Assembly: GCA_964485635.1 (NCBI GenBank)
Contig: CAZAJS010000043.1
Span: 1-9,956 of the forward strand
DNA length: 9,956 nt
From: CAZAJS01 sp964485635
Lineage (GTDB): Bacteria > Pseudomonadota > Gammaproteobacteria > Francisellales > Francisellaceae
Direction of reading: 5' to 3'
A model generated the notes under the pieces. That model was not told the origin of the DNA and made no database searches. It was given only the letters and a program-made list of their open reading frames with translations. The position numbers were made by a program, and so were the translations under genes. This document shows, piece after piece, positions 1 through 7,349 of the stretch (position 1 is its first letter; each line of letters begins with the position of its first letter).

Positions 1-105
1 CAAGGATTCCTTTTAATGGTCTTTAGTAGTCTTGATTATTTTAAATCAGATGCAACATTGGTTTGGCTTATTGAATGTATTGAAAGATCAGTAACCTATT
101 TTTAG
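1..105 (+). CDS. Possible 3' tail of an unidentified upstream gene
   Basis: Frame 1 is open from the window edge for 34 codons and ends at TAG (103-105). The other two forward frames and the reverse frames are broken by stops over the same stretch. The translated tail is mostly hydrophobic with scattered charges and ends in Val-Thr-Tyr-Phe, which is plausible for a helical C-terminus. I do not recognise the family. Thirty-four open codons in AT-rich DNA could arise by chance, so this is only a candidate; the sequence left of the window would decide it. Confidence 0.35.
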   Translation, partial: QGFLLMVFSSLDYFKSDATLVWLIECIERSVTYF

Positions 106-112
106 ACGCTTT

Positions 113-143
113 GGCTCTATGGCAATAACAAGGCCATTCTGCC
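113..143 (+). other. Interrupted hairpin without a T-run
   Basis: GGC (113-115) pairs with GCC (141-143) and ATGGC (119-123) pairs with GCCAT (133-137). They are separated by a symmetric TCT/TCT internal loop, with a 9-nt apical loop. It lies just after the putative upstream stop and before the promoter at 160. No T-tract follows, so a Rho-independent terminator is not supported; an RNA 3'-end structure or chance are both possible. Confidence 0.2.
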
Positions 144-159
144 TGATCATCTAAATAAT

Positions 160-189
160 TTGACAGCCTAGAAATATATGCGCTATAGT
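160..189 (+). promoter_or_regulatory. Sigma-70 promoter for the 222-524 gene
   Basis: A perfect -35 TTGACA (160-165) is followed by an 18-bp spacer and the -10 TATAGT (184-189, five of six consensus). Transcription would start near 196, giving a 5' leader of roughly 25 nt before the start codon. It is among the best promoter matches in the window and supports the small exported protein as a real, separately transcribed gene. Confidence 0.7.
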
Positions 190-221
190 CAATTGTATTA
201 TATGCAAATTAATAGGTAATC

Positions 222-524
222 ATGATGGCTAAAAAGACACTATTATTAACATTATTAACGACAGCTACTTTAAATAGCCTTAATGCCGCTCCGGTTGTTT
301 CGATTTTTTGTCAAAATAAACCTATCACTTTAACCATGCCTCTTAAAACGGTTATAGATCAGTGTGGCCAACCTGATTCAAAGTCCACTGAACAAGATCA
401 TGGTCAACAAGAAACAGAAATCAAATACCACCAAAGCGCAAATAATACAAATATGGAAGTTGAAATGACCTTTGATCAACATGATCAGTTAAAAGAAATT
501 GAAACAGAACGTCATCAACATTAA
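222..524 (+). CDS. Small exported protein with two cysteines (DUF2845-like pattern)
   Basis: This is a 100-residue hypothetical protein. Residues 1-22 form a classic Sec signal peptide: Lys4-Lys5, a Leu/Thr-rich core, and Leu-Asn-Ala before the predicted cut at Ala22/Ala23. The mature protein is about 78 residues, very polar, Gln/Glu/His-rich, and ends His-Gln-His. It has two cysteines, Cys30 and Cys48, which could form a periplasmic disulfide. The Cys-Gly-Gln-Pro motif (48-51) resembles the 'CGxP' element of small exported DUF2845-type proteins, but I infer that from pattern alone. ATGs at 222 and 225 are in frame; AGG at 214-216 gives better spacing to 225, so the true start may be one codon later. 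A good promoter (160-189) sits directly upstream and no convincing terminator follows. Function unknown. Confidence 0.75.
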   Translation: MMAKKTLLLTLLTTATLNSLNAAPVVSIFCQNKPITLTMPLKTVIDQCGQPDSKSTEQDHGQQETEIKYHQSANNTNMEVEMTFDQHDQLKEIETERHQH

Positions 525-691
525 AACACGTAATTGTCCTATAATACTCTGCTAATCAGGAATTAGTTCCGTCTGACCTTCTTAGATCATTTTATTTGAT
601 CAATATTGTTAATATCATTTGATGAAATATGCATCTATTCAACTGCTTTGCTACCGATTACCCCTGTTTTTTGTTAAGCTAATCAATAAAC
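525..691. other. Intergenic stretch before uvrD
   Basis: This 167-bp AT-rich gap holds only weak signals. There is a 5-bp inverted repeat CTAAT/ATTAG (552-556 and 562-566) and a GATCA/TGATC pair at about 585-601, neither followed by a T-run. TTGTTA (606-611) with TATGCA (628-633) at 16 bp is a marginal promoter candidate for uvrD. I see no LexA-type CTGT-N8-ACAG operator. Nothing here is strong enough to annotate separately. Confidence 0.3.
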
Positions 692-2896
692 ATGACAATC
701 GATTTGTATGACTTTATGGACTTAACAACATTAAACCCCGAACAATATCAAGCTGTTACACTCGGCAAGGAGCAATCGCTTATTTTAGCAGGCGCTGGCA
801 GTGGTAAGACAAAAGTGCTGACGCAACGTATTGCCTACTTATGCCAACAGCAACAAGTCCCTCCGCTGAATATTTTGGCCGTGACATTTACAAATAAAGC
901 AGCGAAAGAAATGCAAGGACGTATTGAAAGCTTATTAGGCTTTTCGACTTATGGTATGTGGATTGGCACATTTCATGGTATTGCCCACCGCTTATTACGT
1001 TACCATGGGCCCGATTTAGGAATTGATAAGCGTTTTAAGGTTTTAGACCAAGAAGACCAATACCAAGCAATTAAAAAGGTATTAGCCAGTCTAAATTTAG
1101 ATGAAAAAGCCTTTCCACCTAAAATGATTCAAGGGCTCATTAACCAACAAAAAGATCAAGGCAACCGGAGTGTGGATGTTTCAAGTCGATTTGACCCGAC
1201 TATTAAGCGGATTTATCACGCCTATGAGTTGCATTTAAAAGCCAATCATGCGCTAGATTTTGCTGATTTATTACTTTATGCCTATGAATTATTACGCGAC
1301 CATCCGATGCTGCGCCAAACCTACCAACATCGTTTTCAATATATTTTAGTCGATGAGTTTCAAGATACCAATACGATTCAATATGCTTGGCTTGAGCTAT
1401 TAGCCGGCCAAAATAATACTTTAATGGTTGTCGGTGATGATGATCAATCAATTTATGGATGGCGTGGAGCGAAAGTAGAGAACATTGAGCGATTCAAAAC
1501 AACGTTTAACCCCACTTTAATACGCCTTGAGCAAAATTACCGTTCCACACAAACGATTTTACAGGCAGCTAATGCTGTTATCGCTAATAATGAAAAACGC
1601 TTAGGGAAAAATTTATGGTCAACCCAACCTGAAGGGCAAAAAATTGACCTCTATAGTGCCTATAATGAGCGTGATGAGGCCCAGTTTATCGTTCAAACCA
1701 TTCAACAATTACAGGATCAATCTCATGCCCAAGCTTGGTCTGATATGGCTATTTTATACCGCTCAAATGCGCAATCACGTGTATTAGAAGAATATTTGAT
1801 TCAATCGAACATCCCTTATCGTATCTATGGTGGTGTTCGCTTTTTCGAACGTGCTGAAATTAAAGATGCCTTAGCCTATCTGCGCTTAATTGCCATGCCC
1901 TCAGATGATATGGCCTTTGAAAGAGTGATTAACACACCGACTCGTGGAATTGGCGCAAAAACATTACAACAGGTTCGTGATCATGCTGAAACGCAACAAT
2001 GCTCCCTTTGGCAGGCAGCGACTGAAGTCTCGGCAAATGCTAAAACAAAAGGCCTTAAGGCCGTGGCGAATTTTTTATACCTAATTGAAAGCTTTAAAGT
2101 CTATCAACCTAATAAAACTTTAGCAGAACTCACCCAAATCGTGATTGAACAAAGCGGCTTACTGACTCTGTATCAAAACCAAAAAACCGAAAAAGCACAA
2201 CAAAAAGTCGATAACTTAAAAGAATTAATCACCGCTGCTGATGAATTTATTCCTCCCATGGCTGATGAAAGTACCGACTGGTTAACAGAATTTTTAGCTG
2301 TGGCTATTTTGGAGTCCGGTGAAACACAGGCTGACCCAGATAGTGATTGCTTACAGCTTATGACACTCCACAGTGCCAAAGGTCTTGAATTTCCTTACGT
2401 ATTTTTAAGCGGTTTAGAAGAAGGCCTATTCCCATCATCTCGTAGCATTGATGATCCTGGCAAACTGGCTGAAGAACGACGTTTATGCTATGTCGGTATC
2501 ACTCGTGCTGAGAAAAAGTTAACCATTAGTTTTGCCAAAAATCGTCAACAATATGGTGAGACAAAAAGCGCTATTGCTTCTCGATTTATTAAAGAACTGC
2601 CCACGCATTTAATCAATCATGTTCGCCCGACCACAGCCCATCAAAAACCTAAAGGACTTAGTGGCGGCTTTGGCGTATCTCCAGAGGCTTTCTTAAAACA
2701 AAAAACGCCCCATTCTTCCGTCGATGAAGCCTGTGACTTTACTCCCGGAGCTTATGTGTATCATCCTAAATTTGGGGTTGGAGTTTTTCTCAAACAACAA
2801 GGCAGTGGTTCAGACAAATGCTATCATGTTGATTTTCAAAATGGGATTGGTAAAAAAATGCTTTTAGCGGATTATGCCCAGCTAAAAAATGCTTAA
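692..2896 (+). CDS. uvrD: DNA helicase II, UvrD
   Basis: This is an SF1A 3'-to-5' DNA helicase of nucleotide excision and mismatch repair, 734 residues against 720 in E. coli. All helicase motifs are intact: Q-motif around 14-22, Walker A AGAGSGKT (33-40), Walker B VDEFQD (220-225), motif III GDDDQSIYGWRGA (248-260), motif IV LEQNYRST (279-286), motif V LMTLHSAKGLEF (556-567) and motif VI around RRLCYVGITRAEKK (596-609). The last 50 residues (686-734, GAYVYHPKFGVG...) match the Tudor-like domain of UvrD that contacts RNA polymerase in E. coli. This domain and the close motif match to E. coli UvrD argue for UvrD rather than Rep. An in-frame TAA at 680-682 limits the start to 692 or Met9 at 716. 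Neither has a clear Shine-Dalgarno; 692 gives the N-terminal length closer to E. coli. The gene appears monocistronic. Confidence 0.97.
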   Translation: MTIDLYDFMDLTTLNPEQYQAVTLGKEQSLILAGAGSGKTKVLTQRIAYLCQQQQVPPLNILAVTFTNKAAKEMQGRIESLLGFSTYGMWIGTFHGIAHRLLRYHGPDLGIDKRFKVLDQEDQYQAIKKVLASLNLDEKAFPPKMIQGLINQQKDQGNRSVDVSSRFDPTIKRIYHAYELHLKANHALDFADLLLYAYELLRDHPMLRQTYQHRFQYILVDEFQDTNTIQYAWLELLAGQNNTLMVVGDDDQSIYGWRGAKVENIERFKTTFNPTLIRLEQNYRSTQTILQAANAVIANNEKRLGKNLWSTQPEGQKIDLYSAYNERDEAQFIVQTIQQLQDQSHAQAWSDMAILYRSNAQSRVLEEYLIQSNIPYRIYGGVRFFERAEIKDALAYLRLIAMPSDDMAFERVINTPTRGIGAKTLQQVRDHAETQQCSLWQAATEVSANAKTKGLKAVANFLYLIESFKVYQPNKTLAELTQIVIEQSGLLTLYQNQKTEKAQQKVDNLKELITAADEFIPPMADESTDWLTEFLAVAILESGETQADPDSDCLQLMTLHSAKGLEFPYVFLSGLEEGLFPSSRSIDDPGKLAEERRLCYVGITRAEKKLTISFAKNRQQYGETKSAIASRFIKELPTHLINHVRPTTAHQKPKGLSGGFGVSPEAFLKQKTPHSSVDEACDFTPGAYVYHPKFGVGVFLKQQGSGSDKCYHVDFQNGIGKKMLLADYAQLKNA

Positions 2897-2966
2897 GCTA
2901 TCGAATATCAATCGGAACTCTAGTTGACGGTATGGCATTTTCAGATAATCAGTATTACAATAACAG

Positions 2967-2990
2967 TTATCATCACCAATGATATGATAA
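2967..2990. other. AT-rich inverted repeat just before the gpmI ribosome site
   Basis: TTATCAT (2967-2973) and ATGATAA (2984-2990) are a perfect 7-bp inverted repeat with a 10-nt loop. The right arm abuts the AAGG ribosome site of gpmI (2990-2993). A shorter alternative pairing, ATCAT/ATGAT (2969-2973 with 2979-2983), is also possible. It could be an operator or a leader hairpin affecting gpmI, but the arms are AT-rich and chance is plausible. TTGACG at 2924-2929 lies upstream but has no well-spaced -10. Confidence 0.25.
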
Positions 2991-3003
2991 AGGCGATTTA
3001 TTT

Positions 3004-4530
3004 ATGAAAACACCACATGTTTTATTAATTTTAGACGGTTGGGGACATTCTCAGACAACAAATCATAACGCAATTGCACACGCACATACTCCGAATTGGG
3101 ACCGACTATGGCATGACCATCCCCATACCTTGATTCAAGCATCGGGTCAATACGTGGGGTTACCAGCCCCACAAATGGGCAACTCTGAAGTCGGCCATGT
3201 GAATATTGGCTCAGGTCGTATCGTATACCAAGAGCTAACACGTATTGACAAAGCGATTGCCGATGGGGCTTTTGAGTCAACACCTGCTTTAAAGCATGCC
3301 GTTGATCAAGCAGTAGAACAAAAAAGTGCACTGCATTTAATGGGTCTGTTATCCCCAGGTGGTGTCCATTCCCATGAACGCCATTTATTTGCCATGATTG
3401 ATTTTGCAGTTGCCAGCGGGGTTAAATCACTGTATGTTCATGCCTTTTTAGATGGGCGGGATACCCCACCAAAATCAGCAGAGTCCTCACTCAATGCATT
3501 ACAACAACACCTAACACAACATGGTGTTGGGCAAATTGCGACAATCAGTGGCCGTTATTTTGCCATGGATCGCGACAATCGCTGGGATCGCATTGAAAAA
3601 GCTTATCACGCCATTATCCATGGGCAATCTAGCACAACAGCACCAGATGCAATCACAGGTTTGACACAATCCTACGCCATAGAACAAACAGATGAATTTG
3701 TCACCCCAACTGTGATCGGTCAATATCAAGGAGCACATGATCAGGATCAATTTGTTTTTATGAATTTTCGTGCTGATCGGGCCCGTGAATTAAGTTATGC
3801 GCTCACACAACCGGATTTTGATGGTTTTCAACGTCCTAATTTACCCAATATCACCTTAACAACCTTGACCCAATATGATGTGAATCTTGATGCGGCGGTT
3901 GCCTTTCCTCCAGAATCTTTAACAAATTTATTTGGTCAGGTATTATCGGATCACGGCAAAACACAGTTGCGTATTGCTGAGACTGAAAAATATGCGCATG
4001 TAACATTCTTTTTTAATGGTGGACGTGAAGTTGCATTTGAAGGTGAAACACGCCAAATGATCCCATCACCGAATGTGGCGACCTACGATCAACAACCTGA
4101 AATGAGTGCTCCTGCGTTGACTGATGCTCTTGTTAAAGCCATTGGAAGTGGCCAATTTGATACTATTATTGGCAACTATGCTAATGCGGATATGGTCGGC
4201 CATACAGGTAATTTCCAGGCAGCAGTCCAAGCAGTGGAAGCATTAGACGAATGCTTAGGGCGTGTGATTCAAGCTATTGAAAAAACACAAGGCCACTTAT
4301 TTGTCACGGCTGATCATGGCAATGCTGATCAAATGATTGATCCGGATACAGGCAAAACACATACCGCTCATACCAGTAATCCAGTACCCTTCGTTTATTA
4401 TGGGCCGACAACAGCAACCCCCTGCTGTGATGAAGGACGTTTATGTGACATTGCCCCAACCATGCTAAAGTTAATGAACCTTCAACAGCCTGTGGAAATG
4501 ACAGGCCATGCTTTATTTGATTTTCAATAA
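3004..4530 (+). CDS. gpmI: 2,3-bisphosphoglycerate-independent phosphoglycerate mutase
   Basis: This cytoplasmic glycolytic/gluconeogenic enzyme interconverts 3- and 2-phosphoglycerate through a phosphoserine intermediate with two Mn ions. It belongs to the alkaline-phosphatase superfamily. Its 508 residues fit the usual length of about 510. Visible catalytic features are metal-binding Asp11 in ILDGWG, nucleophile Ser61 in MGNSEVGH, and the substrate-binding stretches HAFLDGRDTPP, GRYFAMDRDNRWDR and FRADRARE. The remaining metal ligands are Asp396 and His400 (NADMVGHTG), Asp437 and His438 (VTADHGNAD) and His456 (THTAHTSNPVP). The C-terminus has the family element CDIAPTML. AAGG at 2990-2993 is the ribosome site for the ATG at 3004. 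It heads an operon with serS 18 bp downstream. Nothing appears missing. Confidence 0.98.
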   Translation: MKTPHVLLILDGWGHSQTTNHNAIAHAHTPNWDRLWHDHPHTLIQASGQYVGLPAPQMGNSEVGHVNIGSGRIVYQELTRIDKAIADGAFESTPALKHAVDQAVEQKSALHLMGLLSPGGVHSHERHLFAMIDFAVASGVKSLYVHAFLDGRDTPPKSAESSLNALQQHLTQHGVGQIATISGRYFAMDRDNRWDRIEKAYHAIIHGQSSTTAPDAITGLTQSYAIEQTDEFVTPTVIGQYQGAHDQDQFVFMNFRADRARELSYALTQPDFDGFQRPNLPNITLTTLTQYDVNLDAAVAFPPESLTNLFGQVLSDHGKTQLRIAETEKYAHVTFFFNGGREVAFEGETRQMIPSPNVATYDQQPEMSAPALTDALVKAIGSGQFDTIIGNYANADMVGHTGNFQAAVQAVEALDECLGRVIQAIEKTQGHLFVTADHGNADQMIDPDTGKTHTAHTSNPVPFVYYGPTTATPCCDEGRLCDIAPTMLKLMNLQQPVEMTGHALFDFQ

Positions 4531-4548
4531 AACAAAAGGACGTATTCT

Positions 4549-5820
4549 ATGCTTGATATTAAATGGCTCAGAGACCATATCGCAGAAGCAACAACACAAT
4601 TACAACGTCGTGGCTATGCGTTTGATGCTGATGATTTTATGGCATTAGACCAAAAAACTCGTCGCTTAAAACAGTCTGCTCAAACGCAACAGGCTCAACG
4701 CAATCAACTATCTAAACTCATTGGCCAAAAGAAAAAAGCCGGCGAACAAGCTGATGACTTAGTACAACAAGTCAATGAAATTAGTCAACAAATGAAAGCT
4801 GATGATCAAGCAGCAAAAGTCGCTGAACAACAGCTTCATCAGTGGCTAGCAGAAATGCCGAATATTGCTGCTGATAACACCCCCGATGGCAAGGATGAAG
4901 CCGATAATGTTATTTTACGCCACTGGGGCAATCCACCTCATTTTGATTTCACACCCAAAGACCACGTCTATCTTGGTGAGCAATGCCATGGGATGGATTT
5001 TGAAAGTGCAACGAAATTAACAGGTAGCCGTTTTGTCACCATGCAAGGAAAAATGGCGCGACTGCACCGTGCTCTAGCCCAGTTTATGCTTGATACACAT
5101 ACCGAATCTCACGGTTACCAAGAAGTATATGTACCCTATTTAGTTAACTCAGATGCCTTATTTGGCACAGGTCAATTGCCTAAATTTGAAGAAGACTTAT
5201 TTAAGATTCAAGATGATTTTGGCTACTACTTAATTCCAACGGCGGAAGTGCCTGTGACGAATTTAGCACGTGAACAGATCTTTTCTTATACCCAGCTGCC
5301 GCATCAGCTCGTTGGCCAAACACCTTGTTTCCGAAGTGAGGCCGGCTCCTATGGCCGTGATACACGAGGCATGATTCGACAGCATCAATTTGAAAAAGTG
5401 GAATTGGTCCATTTAACAACCCCTAGTGATGGGCCAGAAGCGCTTGAACGTTTAACACAACATGCTGAGCATATTTTACAAAAGCTCAACTTGCCGTATC
5501 GTGTTGTCCAGCTTTGCTGTGGTGATATGGGCTTTTCAGCGCGCAAGACTTATGATTTAGAAGTCTGGCTGCCTGGGCAAAATACTTATCGAGAAATTTC
5601 TTCATGCAGTTGGTGTGGTGACTTTCAAGCCCGTCGAATGAAGGCCCGTTATAAGGATGCTGATGGAAAAACACACTTTATTCACACACTCAATGGTTCT
5701 GGATTAGCTGTGGGTCGTACGCTGGTTGCGGTATTAGAAAATTACCAACAGGCCGATGGCTCGGTTGCGATCCCAAGCGTATTACAACCATATATGAATG
5801 GCGCAACGATTTTAGAATGA
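4549..5820 (+). CDS. serS: Seryl-tRNA synthetase
   Basis: This class II aminoacyl-tRNA synthetase charges tRNA-Ser (and tRNA-Sec where present) with serine. Its 423 residues are typical. Residues about 28-105 form the charged, Gln-rich antiparallel coiled-coil arm that grips the long variable arm of tRNA-Ser. The catalytic core shows TGSRF, the serine-site TAEVPVTN (231-238), motif 2 starting FRSEAGSYGRDTRG (261-274), EISSCS (349-354) and motif 3 NGSGLAVGRTLVAVLEN (382-398). One oddity follows EISSCS: residues 355-357 are Trp-Cys-Gly where most bacterial enzymes have Asn-x-(Glu/Gly). AAAGGA at 4535-4540 is a strong ribosome site 8 nt before the ATG. The gene sits 18 bp after gpmI and its TGA overlaps the next gene's ATG, so the three genes are probably cotranscribed. 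Confidence 0.98.
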   Translation: MLDIKWLRDHIAEATTQLQRRGYAFDADDFMALDQKTRRLKQSAQTQQAQRNQLSKLIGQKKKAGEQADDLVQQVNEISQQMKADDQAAKVAEQQLHQWLAEMPNIAADNTPDGKDEADNVILRHWGNPPHFDFTPKDHVYLGEQCHGMDFESATKLTGSRFVTMQGKMARLHRALAQFMLDTHTESHGYQEVYVPYLVNSDALFGTGQLPKFEEDLFKIQDDFGYYLIPTAEVPVTNLAREQIFSYTQLPHQLVGQTPCFRSEAGSYGRDTRGMIRQHQFEKVELVHLTTPSDGPEALERLTQHAEHILQKLNLPYRVVQLCCGDMGFSARKTYDLEVWLPGQNTYREISSCSWCGDFQARRMKARYKDADGKTHFIHTLNGSGLAVGRTLVAVLENYQQADGSVAIPSVLQPYMNGATILE

Positions 5821-6566
5821 GACAATATAATAAAAAACGTGTTTCCCTACTATTGATTCTGTTGATCAGTCTTTTATTGATTGGTGTATTTGGTGTTTGG
5901 CCAGAAAAATCACCCTTTGAAAAATTGATTCATTTGATTGAAATCTATTATCGTCCAATCCAGCAATTTGTTGCGGAATATCATATTGAATCTATGCTAA
6001 TTTATTTCAGCATTAGTAGCCTTTCGGTTGCATTATGCATGCCTGGCTTTGCAGCAATTGGCTTAATTGGTGGATCACTGTTTCCATTTTATCAAGCACT
6101 AATATGTGCCCTATTTGGTCTCATCACTGGAACGATGACGTTACGTGCTTACTTACCCACACTTCTGATGAAACTTGGGGCAAAACGCTGGCTGAACCAT
6201 CATTATGTCATTCAGGCGCGATCTGCATTAACAAAATCACCATTTTTATACTTATTGACTGCTCGATTAATCCCTATTTTACCATTCACTGTTGTCAATT
6301 TGATCAGCTGTTTACTAAAAGCTCCCTTCAGACCTTTATTCTTAGCAACATCACTCGGTATGATGCCACGGATTACAATTTATATCTTAGTTGGTTCACA
6401 ACTAAATACCCTCTTGTTATCTGGAAAAGATTGGCACTACCAAGATTTATTGTCTTTTAATATGATTTTATCTTTATGGTTTATCGCATTGCTGACACTA
6501 TTGCCCGCATTAGTTCAACATCAAGTCAAACGCCGTGAAAATAAAAAGAATCACTCAATCCGATAA
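5817..6566 (+). CDS. VTT (TVP38/TMEM64-type, DedA-superfamily) inner-membrane protein
   Basis: This is a 249-residue integral membrane protein. Hydrophobic segments lie at about 9-27, 58-86 (with a Pro76-Gly77 kink), 88-110, 143-166, 170-195 and 212-234; the tail is basic (KRRENKK). The stretch ARLIPILPFTVVN (149-161), followed by TSLGMMPR and a Tyr-Ile-Leu-Val-Gly element, is the recognisable VTT/SNARE-associated core. In the usual NxxxG pattern after this motif the glycine is replaced by Cys165. Some DedA/VTT relatives translocate undecaprenyl phosphate or scramble phospholipids, but the substrate of TVP38-type bacterial members is uncertain, so I assign none. Its ATG overlaps the serS TGA by four bases (5817-5820), which suggests translational coupling and membership of the gpmI-serS operon. 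Confidence 0.85.
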   Translation: MRQYNKKRVSLLLILLISLLLIGVFGVWPEKSPFEKLIHLIEIYYRPIQQFVAEYHIESMLIYFSISSLSVALCMPGFAAIGLIGGSLFPFYQALICALFGLITGTMTLRAYLPTLLMKLGAKRWLNHHYVIQARSALTKSPFLYLLTARLIPILPFTVVNLISCLLKAPFRPLFLATSLGMMPRITIYILVGSQLNTLLLSGKDWHYQDLLSFNMILSLWFIALLTLLPALVQHQVKRRENKKNHSIR

Positions 6567-6578
6567 TGCATTCAATGT

Positions 6579-6618
6579 CTCATGTTAACACACATCATGA
6601 TGGCGATGAAAACATGAG
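6579..6618. repeat. Inverted repeat with palindromic core between convergent genes
   Basis: CTCATGTT (6579-6586) and AACATGAG (6611-6618) are perfect 8-bp arms around a 24-nt loop. The loop contains the self-complementary CATCATGATG (6593-6602). It sits between the stops of the VTT gene and the outer-membrane protein gene. No T-run follows on either strand (only TTTT at 6635-6638, about 17 nt away), so an intrinsic terminator is not well supported. An mRNA 3'-end-protecting stem or a protein-binding site are alternatives. Confidence 0.4.
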
Positions 6619-6637
6619 GTCATCTAGCATAGACGTT

Positions 6638-7192
6638 TTATAAAAAGTAATATGTCAACCCAGCAGAGGTTAAATTCCCATTAGGGACTTCTCCATGGCC
6701 TCGATTTTGCTGGAATGAAACAGATAGATCCCAGTTTTGAGTCATATGGTAACCAGCACTCACACCCCAGAAGAAACTTAAGTTCGAGTGAGAGCCGTGA
6801 TCATTGACTGAACCGCGATATAGAATACCAAGCCCACCTTTGACATTCACAAAAAGTGGTAACGTTGGCACACTTAACTGCATGCGTGCATATCCATTAT
6901 AACCAGTTAAGACACTGCTGCCGTCATCGCCTTGATTATCACTATAACGTGTCATGCCATAACTTGTGATATTACCGCCGATATCTAAAAAAGGTAAAAC
7001 ACCTGTTCCACCATCAACGCTCCAGCCAAAACTTGCCCAATCCTCATTCGACAACCCATCTACAGACGAATTAAAACTTGAAGAACGTCCTAAATGCCCT
7101 CCAGCATAAATCAAACTAGCTTGACTCATTAAAGGTGCGCTTAACAACCCAGTAACAAGCAAAGCACTTTTCCACCATCCGTATTTTTGCAT
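6638..7192 (-). CDS. Small outer-membrane beta-barrel protein
   Basis: This is a 184-residue exported protein of unknown specific role. Residues 1-25 are a Sec signal peptide with a Ser-Gln-Ala cleavage site before Ser26. The mature part, about 159 residues, alternates polar and aromatic/hydrophobic residues in short strands separated by Gly/Asn/Ser/Asp-rich turns. That is the look of an eight-stranded barrel of OmpA-transmembrane or OmpW-like size. It ends Leu-Thr-Tyr-Tyr-Phe-Leu, near the BAM-recognised aromatic C-terminus, although the very last residue is Leu rather than Phe. It has no cysteines and no periplasmic domain. A ribosome site AAGGGA (plus-strand TCCCTT 7203-7208) lies 10 nt before the ATG. 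A clear promoter is at 7247-7274. It is convergent with the VTT gene and divergent from the His-rich gene. Confidence 0.8.
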   Translation of the reverse strand: MQKYGWWKSALLVTGLLSAPLMSQASLIYAGGHLGRSSSFNSSVDGLSNEDWASFGWSVDGGTGVLPFLDIGGNITSYGMTRYSDNQGDDGSSVLTGYNGYARMQLSVPTLPLFVNVKGGLGILYRGSVNDHGSHSNLSFFWGVSAGYHMTQNWDLSVSFQQNRGHGEVPNGNLTSAGLTYYFL

Positions 7193-7246
7193 AACCTACA
7201 TATCCCTTATTGTTTGTTAATTTTCTTAATTTTCCTCTGTGCCTGT

Positions 7247-7274
7247 ATTCTAACCGCCCCTTTTGAAATGTCAA
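7247..7274 (-). promoter_or_regulatory. Sigma-70 promoter for the outer-membrane protein gene
   Basis: Read on the minus strand, a perfect -35 TTGACA (7274-7269) is followed by a 16-bp spacer and the -10 TAGAAT (7252-7247, five of six). Transcription would start near 7240, leaving a leader of roughly 48 nt. An inverted repeat (7278-7293) begins 3 bp upstream of the -35, a typical activator-proximal position. Confidence 0.7.
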
Positions 7275-7277
7275 TTA

Positions 7278-7297
7278 GCTTTCATGAGAAAGCGCTT
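7278..7297. promoter_or_regulatory. Candidate operator in the divergent intergenic region
   Basis: GCTTTC (7278-7283) and GAAAGC (7288-7293) form a perfect 6-bp inverted repeat around ATGA. The palindrome AAGCGCTT (7290-7297) overlaps its right edge. The site lies 3 bp upstream of the minus-strand -35 and about 57 bp upstream of the plus-strand -35 at 7350. The position suits a dimeric regulator controlling mainly the outer-membrane protein gene. No regulator gene is present in the window. Confidence 0.4.
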
Positions 7298-7349
7298 GAT
7301 TCAATATGATTTTAGGCTTGATTTTGATCAATTTTCTTTTACTCGGGGG

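Noticed and set aside
552..566. CTAAT/ATTAG hairpin after the 222-524 gene as a terminator
   Set aside because: The stem is 5 bp, AT-only apart from one pair, and is followed by TTCC rather than a T-run.
664..679. LexA-like CTGT near the uvrD start
   Set aside because: Only the left half (CTGT 664-667) is present; no ACAG follows at the right spacing, so an SOS box is not supported.
1203..1451. Minus-strand frame opposite UvrD Walker B and motif III
   Set aside because: It is antisense to highly constrained helicase motifs and has no start signal.
2924..2958. TTGACG as a gpmI -35 element
   Set aside because: Possible -10 sequences lie 14 bp (GATAAT, 2944-2949) or 23 bp (TATTAC, 2953-2958) away, outside the workable spacing.
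3002..3331. Minus-strand frame opposite the start of gpmI
   Set aside because: It lies antisense to the GpmI catalytic N-terminus (Asp11, Ser61) and shows no motifs.
6035..6460. Plus-strand 141-codon frame inside the VTT gene
   Set aside because: It is wholly contained in a gene with clear family motifs. Its own translation is Cys/Trp/His-rich without protein-like patterning, and it has no ribosome site.
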